Source: Okapia johnstoni
Lineage: Eukaryota; Chordata; Mammalia; Artiodactyla; Giraffidae
DNA length: 64,000 nucleotides
Direction: 5' to 3'
NCBI GenBank assembly: GCA_024291935.2
Contig: CM044315.1
Coordinates: 57,882,385-57,946,384, forward strand
Positions 34,496-46,110 of this stretch are shown piece by piece. The first letter of the stretch is position 1; each line of letters begins with the position of its first letter. Below the pieces are notes generated by a model, which was not told where the DNA came from, made no database searches, and saw nothing but the letters and a program-made list of their open reading frames with translations. Both the position numbers and the translations under genes were made by a program.

Positions 34496-34730
34496 ATGCA
34501 CAGCATACATGCCTGCACACTCACACACGTACTCATATCTACATACCCACACAATCAGATCCCTCCCACGAATACAAAATTCACATGCATTCATACACAT
34601 GTGCACTCACACACACAACACACACGCACACACACCACTCCAGACACTCACACATCCTCACCACGGACCCGTCCCCACTCCCCCCCCCCCAACTCCCCAC
34701 CCCCGCCCTCCACACACAGCTGGGCTGTAC
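34490..34730 (+). repeat. CA-rich low-complexity array, right part, with C-run
   Basis: (CACA)- and CACTCACA-type units followed by a poly-C run of about 12 near 34678-34692 and a CCCCACC-rich end. Resembles the left array across the LTR. Confidence 0.8.
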
Positions 34731-35449
34731 CCATTCAGCATCAAGTTGTTCTCCTCTAGTGTAAACATACTAGAGAAATGAAAGGTCATCTCATTTCCCC
34801 AGCCACAAGAGAAACGTGCTCTCTCTGTGTTCACAGGCTGACGGGGTTTTACTTAGGGCTTCCTTTGGTGCTGAAGCCCTGAATTCCCCTCTGCAGTGGC
34901 GGGGTGTCCCTTTCATTGGGTTTCCCAGTATTGATCAAAGTTAGAAAAGAAAAAGCACCCACTACACGCATGTCTTCGCTTCCCTTCCCCGGTGAGGTCT
35001 GACTGGGCCCCACCACAAAGCACCTGATCCGGCTGCAGGCTGCTCTGAGGTTTTGATGAGTTCCTCCTGTCACAGCACTGCCCCGTCAGCTCCCAGTCCG
35101 CCTGAGGGCGGCAAGAGGAATCCCCAGTAGGAGGAATGGGAGAGGAGGGGTTCCAAACAGAAGGGCAGTATTCCACCCAGGAAGGGCTCCCAGCAGCAGG
35201 CACCACAGTACAGAAATCCTTGTGGGAAATCACTTCCCCTCCCCAGACTGCAGTTTCCGCGATTGTAAAATGATTGCTGGAACTTCATGCTGCTTAATTG
35301 CCCTTTGGCTCTAGAGGTCTGGGATTCCTGGTTTTGGGGCCCAGAGCCGAACCACTCATCTCAGTAACTCTAGTCAGGGTTTAATCGCCACTTCCTGTGT
35401 AGGGCCGTTGAAGAAATCCAGGATTCAACAGAAAAGGACTAAGTCCTGT

Positions 35450-35672
35450 GTGTGCATGTGCTAAGTCACTTCAGTTGTGTCTGACTCTGTGTGACACTAT
35501 GGGCTGTAGCCTGCTGGGCTCCTCTGTCCATGGAACTCTCCAGGCAAGAAAATTGGAACGGGTTGCCATTTCCTTCTCCAGGGGAATCTTCCCAACCCAG
35601 GGATCAGACCCCAGATCTCTTATGTCTCCTGCATTGGCAGGAGGGTTCTTTACCACTAGCGCCACCTGGGAA
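35450..35672 (-). mobile_element. Bov-tA SINE
   Basis: Reverse copy from GTGCATGTGCTAAGTCACTT to the head ACCACTAGCGCCACCTGGGA. AAGGACTA occurs on both sides, a probable 8-bp target duplication. Confidence 0.92.
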
Positions 35673-37054
35673 GGACTAGAAACTAGGTCCTGTAACAACC
35701 CTGTAAAACAGAAGGCTGGCTCCAACTCGCATTTTTCAGGCTGGACAATCGCTGAAGGTTTTGAAGGTGCCCTGTCATGACCACCATCTAGCACAAGGTT
35801 ATAGAAGCTTCTAGTTTTTACATTTTTGGTTTCTTATTCAAATCAGTTCCGGTCCAAAGGATCCTTCTTGGGCCCACAATTCTGGCTCCACAAAAGTAAA
35901 CCTTTTCTAATTTATAGACAAGAGGTGCCATCAAGGTGGGCTGTCTCCAAAGCAGTTCTTCCTGTCCCAGAAGGTCCCAGCAGAGACATCTGTCTGTCCT
36001 GGCTGGACTAGGAGCAATGTTCATGAGAGATAGGGTGGACCAGAAGAGTTTTAAAGCCCTTTTGAATTTCAAGGCTTCATTTTAGAACCTAAAGCTTTGT
36101 GAGAAACAGGACAAGATCAAGATGAGCAGCAGAGAGTAATCCGCATATGGAAGTTTGCTAAATGTTACCTGTTGGCTAACAAGTCATTATTTTGACTTTG
36201 CTCCAAGGCTGGTTTCAGAGTGCCCTGCTTACACCTGTTCTAAATGCTCTTTGTGACAGAAAGAAACACAGGTCTAGCACTGGGTATGTTGCTTATACTG
36301 TTATGATAAAAATCATGTTGCAGCACCATCTAATTTTTCCTTGGCAGCCCCAGTGATTTTTCTGGGTTTGCACCTTTTCATTTACTTGTGCCTCCACCCC
36401 CGCCTTGAATTCTGCAGGTACTTTGATCATTACCCTCATTCTACCGAGAGAAACCCCAGAGTAGAGAGAAATGAAATGGGACCAGAGCAGCATATTTTCA
36501 GATAACTGTAAAGGACATTTTTGAAGGAGGGATCTTTACGGGAGGAAGAATTTGCCTTTTAACCAGTTGCTTACTTGTGAAAATGAAAACCAACAGCCAG
36601 GAATTGAGCTAGGTTCTTCTATATTATTTACAAATTACGGTTGCTCTAAATGCCTTGCTTTAAGAATAATCTTGCTATTAAAAATTCATTATTTTAAGAT
36701 AAATTTTAAGCTGTAGTTTTAGTTTCAAAGTGAAGAACTTGATTATGACTCACCAAGCTATTTACAGTAGCCTCCTTTTATACCAGAGATTTTATGTGTG
36801 AGAGAGAGAAAGGGAAAGAGGGAGAAAGAGCTCATTTCTTAAAATTGAAGACTGTAATTATCAAAATCTATCATGCTAACCCCATCAGAGGACTTTATTA
36901 CTCTGACTTCTGGTTTCATGCTTGTCAGCTGCATAATCCCAAAACTGTTTATTTACCCTTAACTGGAAGACATGTCGTAAAAAGGACGTAGGTTTTGAGA
37001 AATAAAACCTCTTCTTATAAACATGCCAATCAGTAGCTCAATTCAAACAGTATA

Positions 37055-37085
37055 TATATATATTTTTTTTTTTTGGGGGGGGGGC
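37055..37085 (+). repeat. TA/poly-T/poly-G low-complexity run
   Basis: (TA)n, about 12 T, then about 10 G in a row. Likely length-variable and error-prone in sequencing. Confidence 0.8.
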
Positions 37086-37109
37086 AAAAATGAGTCATAC
37101 TGCAGCAGA

Positions 37110-37275
37110 AAGAGCTCGGGATGGGGTTTCAGTCCCAGCTCTGCACTTAGTAGGTGGTTGACTTTGGGAAAAACCTCCTTTTTTGGACTCTCAGTTTTTT
37201 TCATGTGTTAGTGGGGTTACTAGTGTGTCTCTCTTAGGGTTTTTGTGAGGGTTAAGTGAAACGATAATGCTAGCT
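37110..37275 (+). repeat. MIR SINE fragment
   Basis: CAGTCCCAGCTCTGCACTTAG, GACTTTGGGAAAAACC and a degraded TTGTGAGGGTTAAGTGAAACG fit MIR order. Confidence 0.65.
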
Positions 37276-37963
37276 TTCATCACTTTGTGAAACTTTTACA
37301 TTCTGTCATAACGTTAGGCCTCATTGTTTCCCGGAAGTTTGTTCTGTTTACCACTATTTTACTACTATTCCTGAGGAAAGGCTGTTTTCTACTTCTATTC
37401 CTCTTATTTTCTACTGTTATTAGTATTCCTGAGGTAGAGGAGCTTACTTTCCACCCACTCGCTTTTCAATGACCATAGAAAACATATTCCTAAATATCTA
37501 TATCCACAGCTTTACTCTCCCCTAAAATGAAAAGGGGAGGCGGTCACTGCTGGGCAGATTGTGTCTGTGGGGTGGGAAGAGTGGCAGAGAGGAGAACAGA
37601 ATCAGAAGAGAAGGTGTGGTGAATGGGGTCAGAGGGTGGGCACACTTTAGGAAGGGAAGAGACTTTGATCTGACTGGAAGTGGATGAGGGAAAGATATGA
37701 TTGTGTGGAGGCAAGAAGTCAGAGTCCTCACCCTTGTGCTGGAAAAGTAAATGACATAGAGTCAACCATCATGAGGATCTAGCTGAGAAAACGAGTTCCA
37801 ATACAGTCTCTGAAGCCTCATATCAAGGCAACTATGGAACAAGTTCTTTGGCCTTGAAACTCACCGTTCAAATATGTAATTCTCTTCATATGTCAATTAT
37901 ATCTCAATTAAAAAAACTAAATATATAATTCTCCTGAATTTTAAGTGGACACGGCAAACTTAC

Positions 37964-38043
37964 CTTCCAGAAAAGAGAAATCTGTTGTCTATTGTAGTCA
38001 ATGTGCTGTTTCATGTACCAGACATCTAACATCCCAGTAGGCT
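37964..38043 (-). CDS. IL12RB2: IL12RB2 coding exon 7: first part of fibronectin-III domain 3
   Basis: The 80-base exon (residues about 320-346) starts after TCAAAACAG and ends TGGAAG|GTAAGT, phase 1 in and phase 0 out. The translation is [27 protein letters not shown]. It opens the gp130-like stalk. The exon is isolated by two of the longest introns here (12.4 kb on its 5' side, 9.9-10.7 kb on its 3' side). An L1-type 3' tail (ATATCTCAATTAAAAAAA) lies about 45 bases past its donor. Confidence 0.95.
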
Positions 38044-38261
38044 CTGTTTTGAAGGGAAAAAAAATCCACAGCTTCATATATATATTCATATATACAAATA
38101 CACAATTTAAAAACTTTAAGTCAACTGGTTATTGATTAAATGATTCTGGGAGAGTAGAATTATAGGATAATCTCAATTTTCTTTGTGTCCCAGTATTTTC
38201 CTTTTTCTTTTGTTAAATAATGAACACGCTTGACCACAGAAGTCAGAAAAAACAAAGTGCT

Positions 38262-38312
38262 GTAGTCCATGGGGTCACAAAGAGTCAGACACGACAGTGC
38301 GACTGAACAACA
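38262..38312 (+). mobile_element. Bov-A SINE 3'-end fragment
   Basis: GTAGTCCATGGGGTCACAAA then GAGTCAGACACGACAGTGCG and a short CAACAA tail. A 5'-truncated copy of about 50 bases. Confidence 0.8.
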
Positions 38313-39335
38313 ACCTTAAAAACAAACTTTTAAAAATGACAAGGGGATATTACATTCTTAACTCTTAAACATGTATTAGTAAAATAAATCAAAGAAAGTA
38401 TACATGGTTAATTCTTTTTTATTGGAATGAATAAAGAATTCTCAACAGAAAAATAGACATAAATCATGAGGAAAACATTTTTCAATCCTGTAAAATACAA
38501 AACACAAAGGCTGAACTTTGTGTTCATCTCCATTCCTGAATTTATGTTGGAGTATAATTATTTGGTTTTATGACCATTAGACAATAATCTATTTCTAAGG
38601 ACATCTATCTCATTCATCTTAGTATTCCTCATACCCAGTGCAGTGCTTAGAATGTAACAGGCTCCCAGTTACTCTTTGTTACATGATGAATAAGCAAATG
38701 AACAAACCAGGCAATATCATCTACTTGATGCTGAAACACAGGCTGAACTAGTAGAAGAAATAACCACCAATCCATGAAACAATGGTCAAATATGACCTAA
38801 TTCAATTTGAGAAAGTCAACTGAACATATTTTTTAAAAAGAAACTGAATCATCAACTCCTGTGTCTAAGTGTGTGTATGTATGTGTATTATGAGTGGGTG
38901 AAGTAGTTTTATTTCTCCCACTATCAGATTTGATTTGATTTATAGCCAGGGGCGGAAACAATAGAAGCAATCCCTGGATTGTGCCAGGGATTCAATTGCA
39001 CCAACCTAACTTGTGTAACAGTGACTCTCATAGTATATTAGGGTGAAGCTATCTTGGGGTTCCTTCTTGAGCAGCAAGTTCCATTTAACAAGCTGGAAAT
39101 TTCCAGAAAGCTGCCACCTGGATGGCAGAAGACAAGCAGTCAGGAAGGAGAGAAGAGAAAGAAGGACAGGGAGGGGGCACATGTCCCAGCATATACTATG
39201 GGCAGGTCCCATGTGGGCCCATTCAGTGACATCTCACCTCCTCCTCAGCCCCATGACACACTAGCTTTGGTGCAGTGGTTAAAGTGTGAGTGCCAGAGCC
39301 AGGCCTTCTATGGGCAATCCAGGCTCTGTGATCCT

Positions 39336-39346
39336 GAACAATGCTA
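39336..39346 (+). repeat. Target site duplication of BovB, left copy
   Basis: GAACAATGCTA, identical to 42599-42609, within MIR sequence. Confidence 0.9.
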
Positions 39347-40403
39347 GTTTAGTTCAGTCGCTCAGTCATGTCCGACTCTTTGCAACCCCATGAATCACAG
39401 CACGCCAGGCATCCCTGTCCATCACCAACTGCCAGAGTCGACCCAAGCCCATGTCCGTCGAGTCGGTGATGCCATCCAACCATCTCATCCTCTGTCGTCC
39501 CCTTCTCCTCCTGCCCCGAATCCTACCCAGCATTAGGGTCTTTTCCAATGAGTCAACTTCACATCAGGTGGCCAAAGTATTGGAGTTTCAGCTTCAACAT
39601 CAGACCTTCCAATGAACACCCAGGACTGATCTCCTTTAGGATGGACTGGTTGGATCTCCTTGCAGTCCAAGGGACTCTCAAGAGTCTTCTCCAACACCTC
39701 AGTTCAAAAGCATCAATTCTTTGGCACTCAGCTTTCTTCACTGTCCAACTCTCACATCCCTACATGACCACTGGAAAAACCATAGCCTTGACTAGATGGA
39801 CCTTTGTTGGCAAAGTAATGTCTATGCTTTTAAATATGCTATCTAGGTTGGTCATAACCTTCCTTCCAAGGAGTAAGCGCTTTTAATTTCATGGCTGCAA
39901 TCACCATCTGCAGTGATTTTGGTGCCCCCCAAAATAAAGTCTGACACTGTTTCCCCATCTATTTCCCATGAAGTGATGGGGCCGGATGCCATGATCCTTG
40001 TTTTCTGAATGTTGAGCTTTAAGCCAACTTTTTCACTCTCCTGTTTCACTTTCATCAAGAGGCTCTTTAGTTCTTCTTCACTTTCTGCCGTAAGGGTGGT
40101 GTCATCTGCATATCTGAGGTTATTGATATTTCTCCTGGCAATCTTGATTCCAGCCTGTGCTTCATCCAGCCCAGCGTTTCTCATGATGTACTCTGCATAT
40201 AAGTTAAATAAGCAGGGTGACAATATACAGCCTTGACGTACTCCTTTTCCTATTTGGAACCAGGCTGTTGTTCCATGTCCAGTTCTAACTGTTGCTTCCT
40301 GACCTGCATACAGGTTTCTCAAGAGACAGGACAGATGGTCTGGTATGCCCATCTCTTTCAGAATTTTCCACAGTAAATTGTGATCCACACAGTCAAAGGG
40401 CAT
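39347..40403 (-). mobile_element. BovB LINE, 3' third (sense on minus strand) of a 5'-inverted element
   Basis: On the minus strand it runs from FDCVDHN, through KEMGIPDHLS, ILSPCLFNLY, NLRYADDTTL (the YADD reverse-transcriptase active site) and KIMASGPITS-like text, to the C-terminal region [10 protein letters not shown] and the tail. It has a stop and frameshifts near 39840-39900, so it is not intact. It starts in the same FDCVDHN codons where the inverted part ends. Confidence 0.95.
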
Positions 40404-42598
40404 TAGAGGGCAGACACACTGAAGCTATAATCACAGAAAATTAGCCAATCTGATCACACGGACCAGAGCCTTGTCTAACTCAATGAAACTAAGCCATGCC
40501 GTGTGGGGCCACCCAAGACAGATGGGTAATGGTGGAGAGGTCTGACAGAATGTGGTCCACTGGAGAAGGGCATGGCAAACCACTTCAGTATTCTTGCCTT
40601 GAGAACCCCATGAACAGTATGAAAAGGCAAAAAGATAGGACACTGAGTGATGAACTCCCCAGGTCGGTAGGTGCCCCATATGCTACTGGAGATCAGTGGA
40701 GAAATAACTCCAGAAAGAATGATGTGATGGAGCCAAAGCAAAAACAATACCCAGCTGTGGATGTGACTGATGTTAGAAGCAAGGTCCGATGCTGTAAAGA
40801 GCAATATTGCATAGGAATCTGGAATGTTAGCTCCATGAATCAAGGCAAATTGGAAATGGTCAAACAGAAGATGGCAAGAGTGATGGTCGACATTCTAGGA
40901 ATCAGCGAACTAAGATGGGCTGGAATGGGTGAATTTAACTCAGATGACCATGATATCTAATACTGTGGGCAGGAATCCCTTAGAAGAAATGGAGTAGCCA
41001 TCATGGTCAACAAAAAAGTCCAAAATGCAGTACTTGGATGCAATCTCAAAAATGACAGAATGACCTCTGTTCATTTCCAAGGGAAAACATTCAATATCAC
41101 GGTAATCCAAGTCTATGCCCCAACCAGTAACGCTGAAGAAGCTGAACTTGAACGGTTCTGTGAAAACCTACAAGACCTTTTAGAACTAACACCCAAAAAA
41201 GATGTCCTTTTCATATAGGGGACTGGAATGCAAAAGTAGGAAGTCAGGAAACACCTAGAGTAACAGGGAAATTTGGGCTTGGAGTACAGAATGAAGCAGG
41301 GCAAAGGCTAATAGAGTTTTGCCAAGAGAATGCACTAGTCATAGCAAACACCCTCTTCCAACAACACAAGAGAAGACTCTACACATGGACATCACCAGAT
41401 GGTCAACACCGAAATCAGATTGATTATATTCTTTGCAGCCAAAGATGGAGAAGCTCTATACAGTCAGCAAAAACAAGACCAGGAGCTGACTGTGGCTCAG
41501 ATCATGAACTCCTTGTTGCCAAATTGAGACTTAAATTGAAGAAAGTAGGGAAATCCACTAGACCATTCAGGTATGACCTAAATCAAATCCCTTATGATTA
41601 TACAGTGGACGTGACAAATAGAGTTAAGGGACTAGATCTGATAGAGTGCCTGATGAACTATGGACGGCGGTTTGTGACATTGTAGAGGAGACAGGGATTA
41701 AGACCATCCCCATGGAAAAGAAATACAAAAAAGCAAAATGGCTGTCTGAGGAGGCCTTACAAATAGCTGTGAAAAGAAGAGAAGCAAAAAGCAAAGGAGA
41801 AAAGGAAAGATATTTCCATCTGAATGCAGAGTTCCAAAGAATAGCAAGGAGAGATAAGAAAGCCTTCCTCAGCGATCAGTGCAAAGAAATAGAGGAAAAC
41901 AACAGAATGGGAAAGACTAGAGATCTCTTCAAGAAAATTAGAGCTACCAAGGGAACATTTCATGCAAAGATGGGCTCGATAAAGGACAGTAATGGTATGG
42001 ACCTAACAGAAGCAGAAGCTATTAAGAAGAGGTGGCAAGAATACACAGAAGAACTGTATAAAAAATATCTTCATGACCCAGATAATCAAGATGATGTGAT
42101 CACTCACCTAGAGCCAGACATCCTGGAATGTGAAGTCAAGTGGGCCTTAGAAAGCATCACTACGAACAAAGCTAGTGGAGGTGATGGAATTCCAGTTGAG
42201 CTATTTCAAATCCTGAAAGATGATGCTGTGAAAGTGCTGCACTCAATATGCCAGCAAATGTGGAAAACTCAGCAGTGGCCACAGGACTGGAAAAGGTCAG
42301 TTTTCATTCCAATCCCAAAGAAAGGCAATGCCAAAGAATGCTCAAACTACCGCACAATTGCACTCATCTCACACGCTAGTAAAGTAATGCTCAAAATTCT
42401 CCAAGCCAGGCTTCAGCAATATGTGAACTGTGAACTTCCAGATGTTCAAGCTGGTTTTAGAAAAGGCAGAGGAACCAGAGATCAAATTGCCAACATCTGC
42501 TGGATCATCAAAAAAGAAAGAGAGTTCCAGAAAAACATCTGTTTCTGCTTTATTGACTATGCCAAAGCCTTTGACTGTGTGGATCACAATAAACTGTG
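40404..42598 (+). mobile_element. BovB LINE, inverted 5' two thirds of the same element (endonuclease and N-terminal RT)
   Basis: Plus strand: 5' region from about 40410 (AGGGCAGACACACTGAAGC), an APE-type endonuclease (GIWNVSSMNQ, ILGISELRWA, VIQVYAPTSN) broken by a stop near 40958 and another after KKDVLFI at 41215, then a 300-plus-codon open stretch (41646-42647). This includes ASGGDGIPVE, FIPIPKKGNA and FIDYAKAFDC, the last being the RT motif A region. It ends at AAACTGTG in the FDCVDHNKLW codons. Together with 39347-40403 it totals about 3.25 kb, close to full-length BovB. Confidence 0.95.
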
Positions 42599-42609
42599 GA
42601 ACAATGCTA
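42599..42609 (+). repeat. Target site duplication of BovB, right copy
   Basis: GAACAATGCTA, identical to 39336-39346. The first two bases may equally belong to the BovB end. Confidence 0.88.
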
Positions 42610-42749
42610 ACCATGTCCTTAAGCCAGATTCCTCATCTGTCAAATGAGGATCATAATTCTACACATCAGATGGGGCTGTTGTGTGAATTTAAATGAACTT
42701 AAGAGTGCTTACACATGTTAACCACTCAGTAAATTTAGCTGCTGTTGTT

Positions 42750-42860
42750 TTCTTCACTTTAAAACTGGAGTTCAAAGAAGTTAAGGAACTTGTTCAAAGT
42801 TCCAGAACTAATTAGTGGAGAAGCCAGGCTTTGAACACGGCTCTGTTTGGTCTATGATCT
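42750..42860 (-). repeat. MIR SINE fragment
   Basis: AAGTTAAGGAACTTGTTCAAAG and GAGAAGCCAGGCTTTGAACAC are reverse MIR phrases. Confidence 0.65.
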
Positions 42861-43204
42861 TTGCACTGCATCATGAAGTTGCCTGGCTCTGCGAAGGCTT
42901 ACAACATCTCTGTAAAACTTACGTCCTCCACTGGGTGTGCCTCTTTCATGTTCTAGTCTTTTCCTTTGTTACTTCCTTTTCCTGCCTCTCTCACCTTCAT
43001 CTGTTTTAATTTCTAAACATTCACTTCTTCCCCTTCTCTTCCAACCAGTGGTAGTATTCACCCTTAATGGTAAAAAATGTGTACAGAAGACATTCTAAAA
43101 GTGCTCTCTATCCTTCAGGATTACAAGGACCCAGGAATCAAGCTCAGAACTTTTTTCCTGCTAGTCCATATGTAAAAAGGAAAAAAGTACAGGCAACAGA
43201 AAGT

Positions 43205-43420
43205 AAGGGGGCCTGGTGTTTATTGACCACCTACCATGTGTCAAGTAATCTTTGGACACTTTATATCCATGCTCTCACTTAATCCTCACACAACGCAGAA
43301 GGAGCATATGATTGGCCTGTTTTGCAACTGAGGACAAGGAGGCTGACAAAGGTCAAATGATTTACAAAAACTGCAGAGATGGTAATGCCAAAGCTGAGAG
43401 CTAGGCCCAAGTTTTGCTGT
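43205..43420 (-). repeat. MIR SINE
   Basis: TTTATTGACCACCTACCATG, CTCACTTAATCCTCACACAA and a degraded GAGGACAAGGAGGCTGACAA follow reverse MIR order. Confidence 0.75.
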
Positions 43421-44209
43421 CTCCAAAGACCCCGCTTGTCCGTTACTGTTCACCATGTTAAACAAAGAGCTGAACACTCCACAAGCTAGATGATCCAGAC
43501 ATTGACTACATAATCAGGATTTGGAGACTACGGCATGCTCAGTGTCAAGGCCAGTTGACATGTTCCATGGTGCTACATGTCTTCAGTTAATTACATATAG
43601 GTAAGAAATTTAGAGGGAACACTCACCTCTCATTGCCACTCATTGCCTCTACAACCTACCAGATTATTACAGAGCTAAGAATCAAATTCAAGAGTCATAT
43701 TTTCTTCAAAAGATAAGTTGCAAGTGAAACTGAAATTTTAATGGTGCCCACCTGCAGTATAAGCCTCTATGGGGGAGAAATCATTAGCTAAATCTGTATG
43801 GGTTTCAAACTGTAAAACTTCATGACTAGAAATGTCAAACTACTGCTGCATAAAGCAGTACAAGGGCTAATAATACAAAAAATCTTTGACATTCAACTGT
43901 GAAAATCACTTGGGAGTCCTAATCTCAGTGTTATCAAAAAGTCAGATAAAAGTATCATAGGCAGGTGAGAAAAGGAAAGACAAAGGCCATATGTCCCAAG
44001 CAACACACACAAAAAGGATGAGTACAAATGAGAAAAAATATGAATATTGAGCAAGGGAAGTCATTTCTCCTGAGATGAATGTACTATCAATGTGAAGGAA
44101 AAAACTGGGTTAAAGAGGAAGGAATCACCAATGTAAAAAAGATGACATCCTAAATTAAGCAGAAGATCGGCCTAACTGCCCTCAAAGGGTTGAAGAACCC
44201 AACTCTGGT

Positions 44210-44420
44210 GGTGTGGTTTAGTCGTTAAGTCATGTCTGAATCTTGCAACCACATGGACTGTAGCCCACCAGGCTCCTCTGTCCATGGGATTCTCCTGGCA
44301 AGAATACTGGAATGGGCTACCATTTCCTTCTTCAGGGGATCTTTCCCTCCCAGGAATCAAGCCCGGGTCTCCTGCATTGCAGGCAGATTCTTTACTGACA
44401 GAGTTACAAGGGAATCCCAA
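44210..44420 (-). mobile_element. Bov-tA SINE
   Basis: Reverse copy from GTCGTTAAGTCATGTCTGAA to GAATCAAGCCCGGGTCTCCT and a degraded head. Confidence 0.92.
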
Positions 44421-44889
44421 GATTTGAGGATTCTATGAAACAGGACGTGTGGTTAGTAAATCAGGGCTAAGACGTGTACTGCTTCTGAGATTAGCATCCA
44501 TCTTGGAAGCCAAGGCAAGTGTAAGGGTGTGGATGAGAGCAACTGAATTACAAGTAGACAGCAATCCTTCCACAGAGGTTTTAGCAGGCAGTGGAGTAGA
44601 GTAGAAAGATCTCTAATAACAGTGAAAATGGAGAATTTAACACAAAGTGAATATGAAAAAGGAATACCTTGAAGAGATTTCAGGTAGTGGACTAAATTGA
44701 ACCCATGGGAATATTTTGGTCCAAGCCATGCTCTAAGCAGGGAGAGACTGAGCTAAGTAAGTCATCCACCACCTTGGTTCCTCAATGTCCACTCTTTGGA
44801 CTGTGATACACTTCTCTAAAATCTAGTTTCAAATAACTCAAATAGATTCACAGGTTGACAAACACCTGCATGATTAAACAAGTTTCTTA

Positions 44890-45720
44890 GTGGTAGACTC
44901 TTGCCTTCATACGTTACCACCTGCTATGTGTCCACGGGAAGCTCTACAGAGACTCCCCCACCCCTCCTCCTCTTTGATCACTTTCAACCCTTCATTCACT
45001 CTCTCTTTTCACTCCTTTCTGTCACTATTTTTGGTGGCTCATCATCCACAGGGGTTGCTCCTTCCCAAAGGCTGGTGCTGTAAGTCCCTCTACCTGCTCA
45101 CTTCAAATGATCTGATTCTCTCAACTCATGTCTTTGCCTCACACTTCACTGAGCAAAAGGAAGTGGTCAGACAGGGATTCCCTAGTATTTCCACCATGAA
45201 AACTTTCAAACTTCCCCATCAATCCCCTAACACATCACCTCTACTGATTTTACTGTGGATGAAGCATTCCCTACTTCCATCACAGACAAACCCCTTGAGT
45301 TTTAGGTCCCATCCTCTTGCTTCATCAAGTATATCTCTCCCACTGTTATCCTATTTCCTATATCATTAATCTCTCTCTCTCTGCTGGGTCCTAAAATCAC
45401 CTTGTAAATATACTGTATCATCTCTGATCCTAAAAAATATTAAGGAATTTCTTAGCGCTACATCCTACTCCAGCTACTGCCCAACATCTCTGCTCCCCTT
45501 CACAGAACTTCTTGAAGAGTTGTGAATTGTCACTGTCTTTATTCCCTTACCTCACATTCACTCTCATTCAATGCCCCCACATCTCGACTCATGCTGCTCC
45601 CAGTCAGGAATCAATGCTGCTTTGTCAAATCTGATGATTATTTCTCCATTCTCATTTCACTGGATTTATTGGGAACATCTGACATAGCTGAATACTCCAC
45701 CATCTATTTTTTTCTTTTTA
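44890..45720 (+). repeat. Old L2/CR1-type LINE remnant
   Basis: Long pyrimidine-rich text with phrases of an old mammalian LINE coding region, such as TGACATAGCTGAATACTCCA preceded by TTTCACTGGATTTATTGG. Heavily decayed; class assigned from memory only. Confidence 0.45.
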
Positions 45721-45839
45721 AGAAAGATAATCTTTCAACATCCAGATCACAAGTGAAAAGCCTATTTCTTAACAGAAGCAGGGATGTTTCCTTTATTCTA
45801 AAATCAATGGCGGCATCATGTTAGAGTGCTGATGGGGAA

Positions 45840-46110
45840 AAAAAGTGAGTTGCAAAAGATTATATACTGCATATAATTTTGATCAAGCTCAAAACAAGCA
45901 ACACTAATCACTGTTTAGAAATATATACATTTCTGAAAACTATGAGAAAAGTGTGATGATGACATAAACACACAATCCAGGATAGTGGCTACCTGTGGGG
46001 AAGTGTGACAGGGTAAGAATACATCAGTAATTTTACAGCATTTAACTTGAATGATGAGTTTGTAAGTGTTCATTTTGCTGTTATGCTTTGTAATGAGAAA
46101 GTAGGTTAAA
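45840..46110 (+). repeat. Old L1 3' end-like sequence
   Basis: CACACAATCCAGGATAGTGG then CTACCTGTGGGGAAG and a terminal TTGTAATGAGAAAG fit an old L1 3' region in plus orientation. Confidence 0.5.

Larger units (their letters stand above)
27243..37963. other. Intron 7
   Basis: Long intron with a MIR pair (30585-30900), a Bov-tA (31917-32127), a mini-mariner (32310-32384), an L2 3' end (32900-33190), a SINE (33735-33864), two CA-rich arrays around a MaLR LTR (33978-34730), a Bov-tA (35450-35672), a purine-rich stretch (36800-36835) and a MIR (37110-37275). Bases 27250-30580, 30910-31910 and 35690-37050 hold nothing I can assign; 29130-29220 is a low-complexity ATT/ATA-rich patch. Confidence 0.55.
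39262..42735 (+). repeat. MIR split by the BovB insertion
   Basis: Left part 39262-39346 (GTGCAGTGGTTAAAGTGTGA, CAGGCTCTGTGATCCTGAAC) and right part 42610-42735 (CCAGATTCCTCATCTGTCAA, later TGTGTGAATTTAAATGAAC) join into a normal MIR when the BovB is removed. This fixes both ends of the BovB. Confidence 0.88.

Noticed and set aside
33978..34730. CRISPR-like array
   Set aside because: The CACA/CACT units are simple sequence with no constant repeat and no unique spacers, and the genome is mammalian.
39852..40403. A 183-codon minus-strand frame as a gene
   Set aside because: It is the BovB RT with the YADD motif, frameshifted and joined to the inverted 5' part of the same element.
40496..41218. 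Open frames of 154 and 71 codons upstream of the BovB RT as separate genes
   Set aside because: They are the 5' region and endonuclease of the same BovB, broken by in-frame stops.
41646..42647. The longest open frame in the window (333 codons) as a host gene
   Set aside because: Its sequence is BovB reverse transcriptase (FIPIPKKGNA, FIDYAKAFDC) and it ends by running out of the element into MIR sequence. It is a fragment of an inverted LINE.
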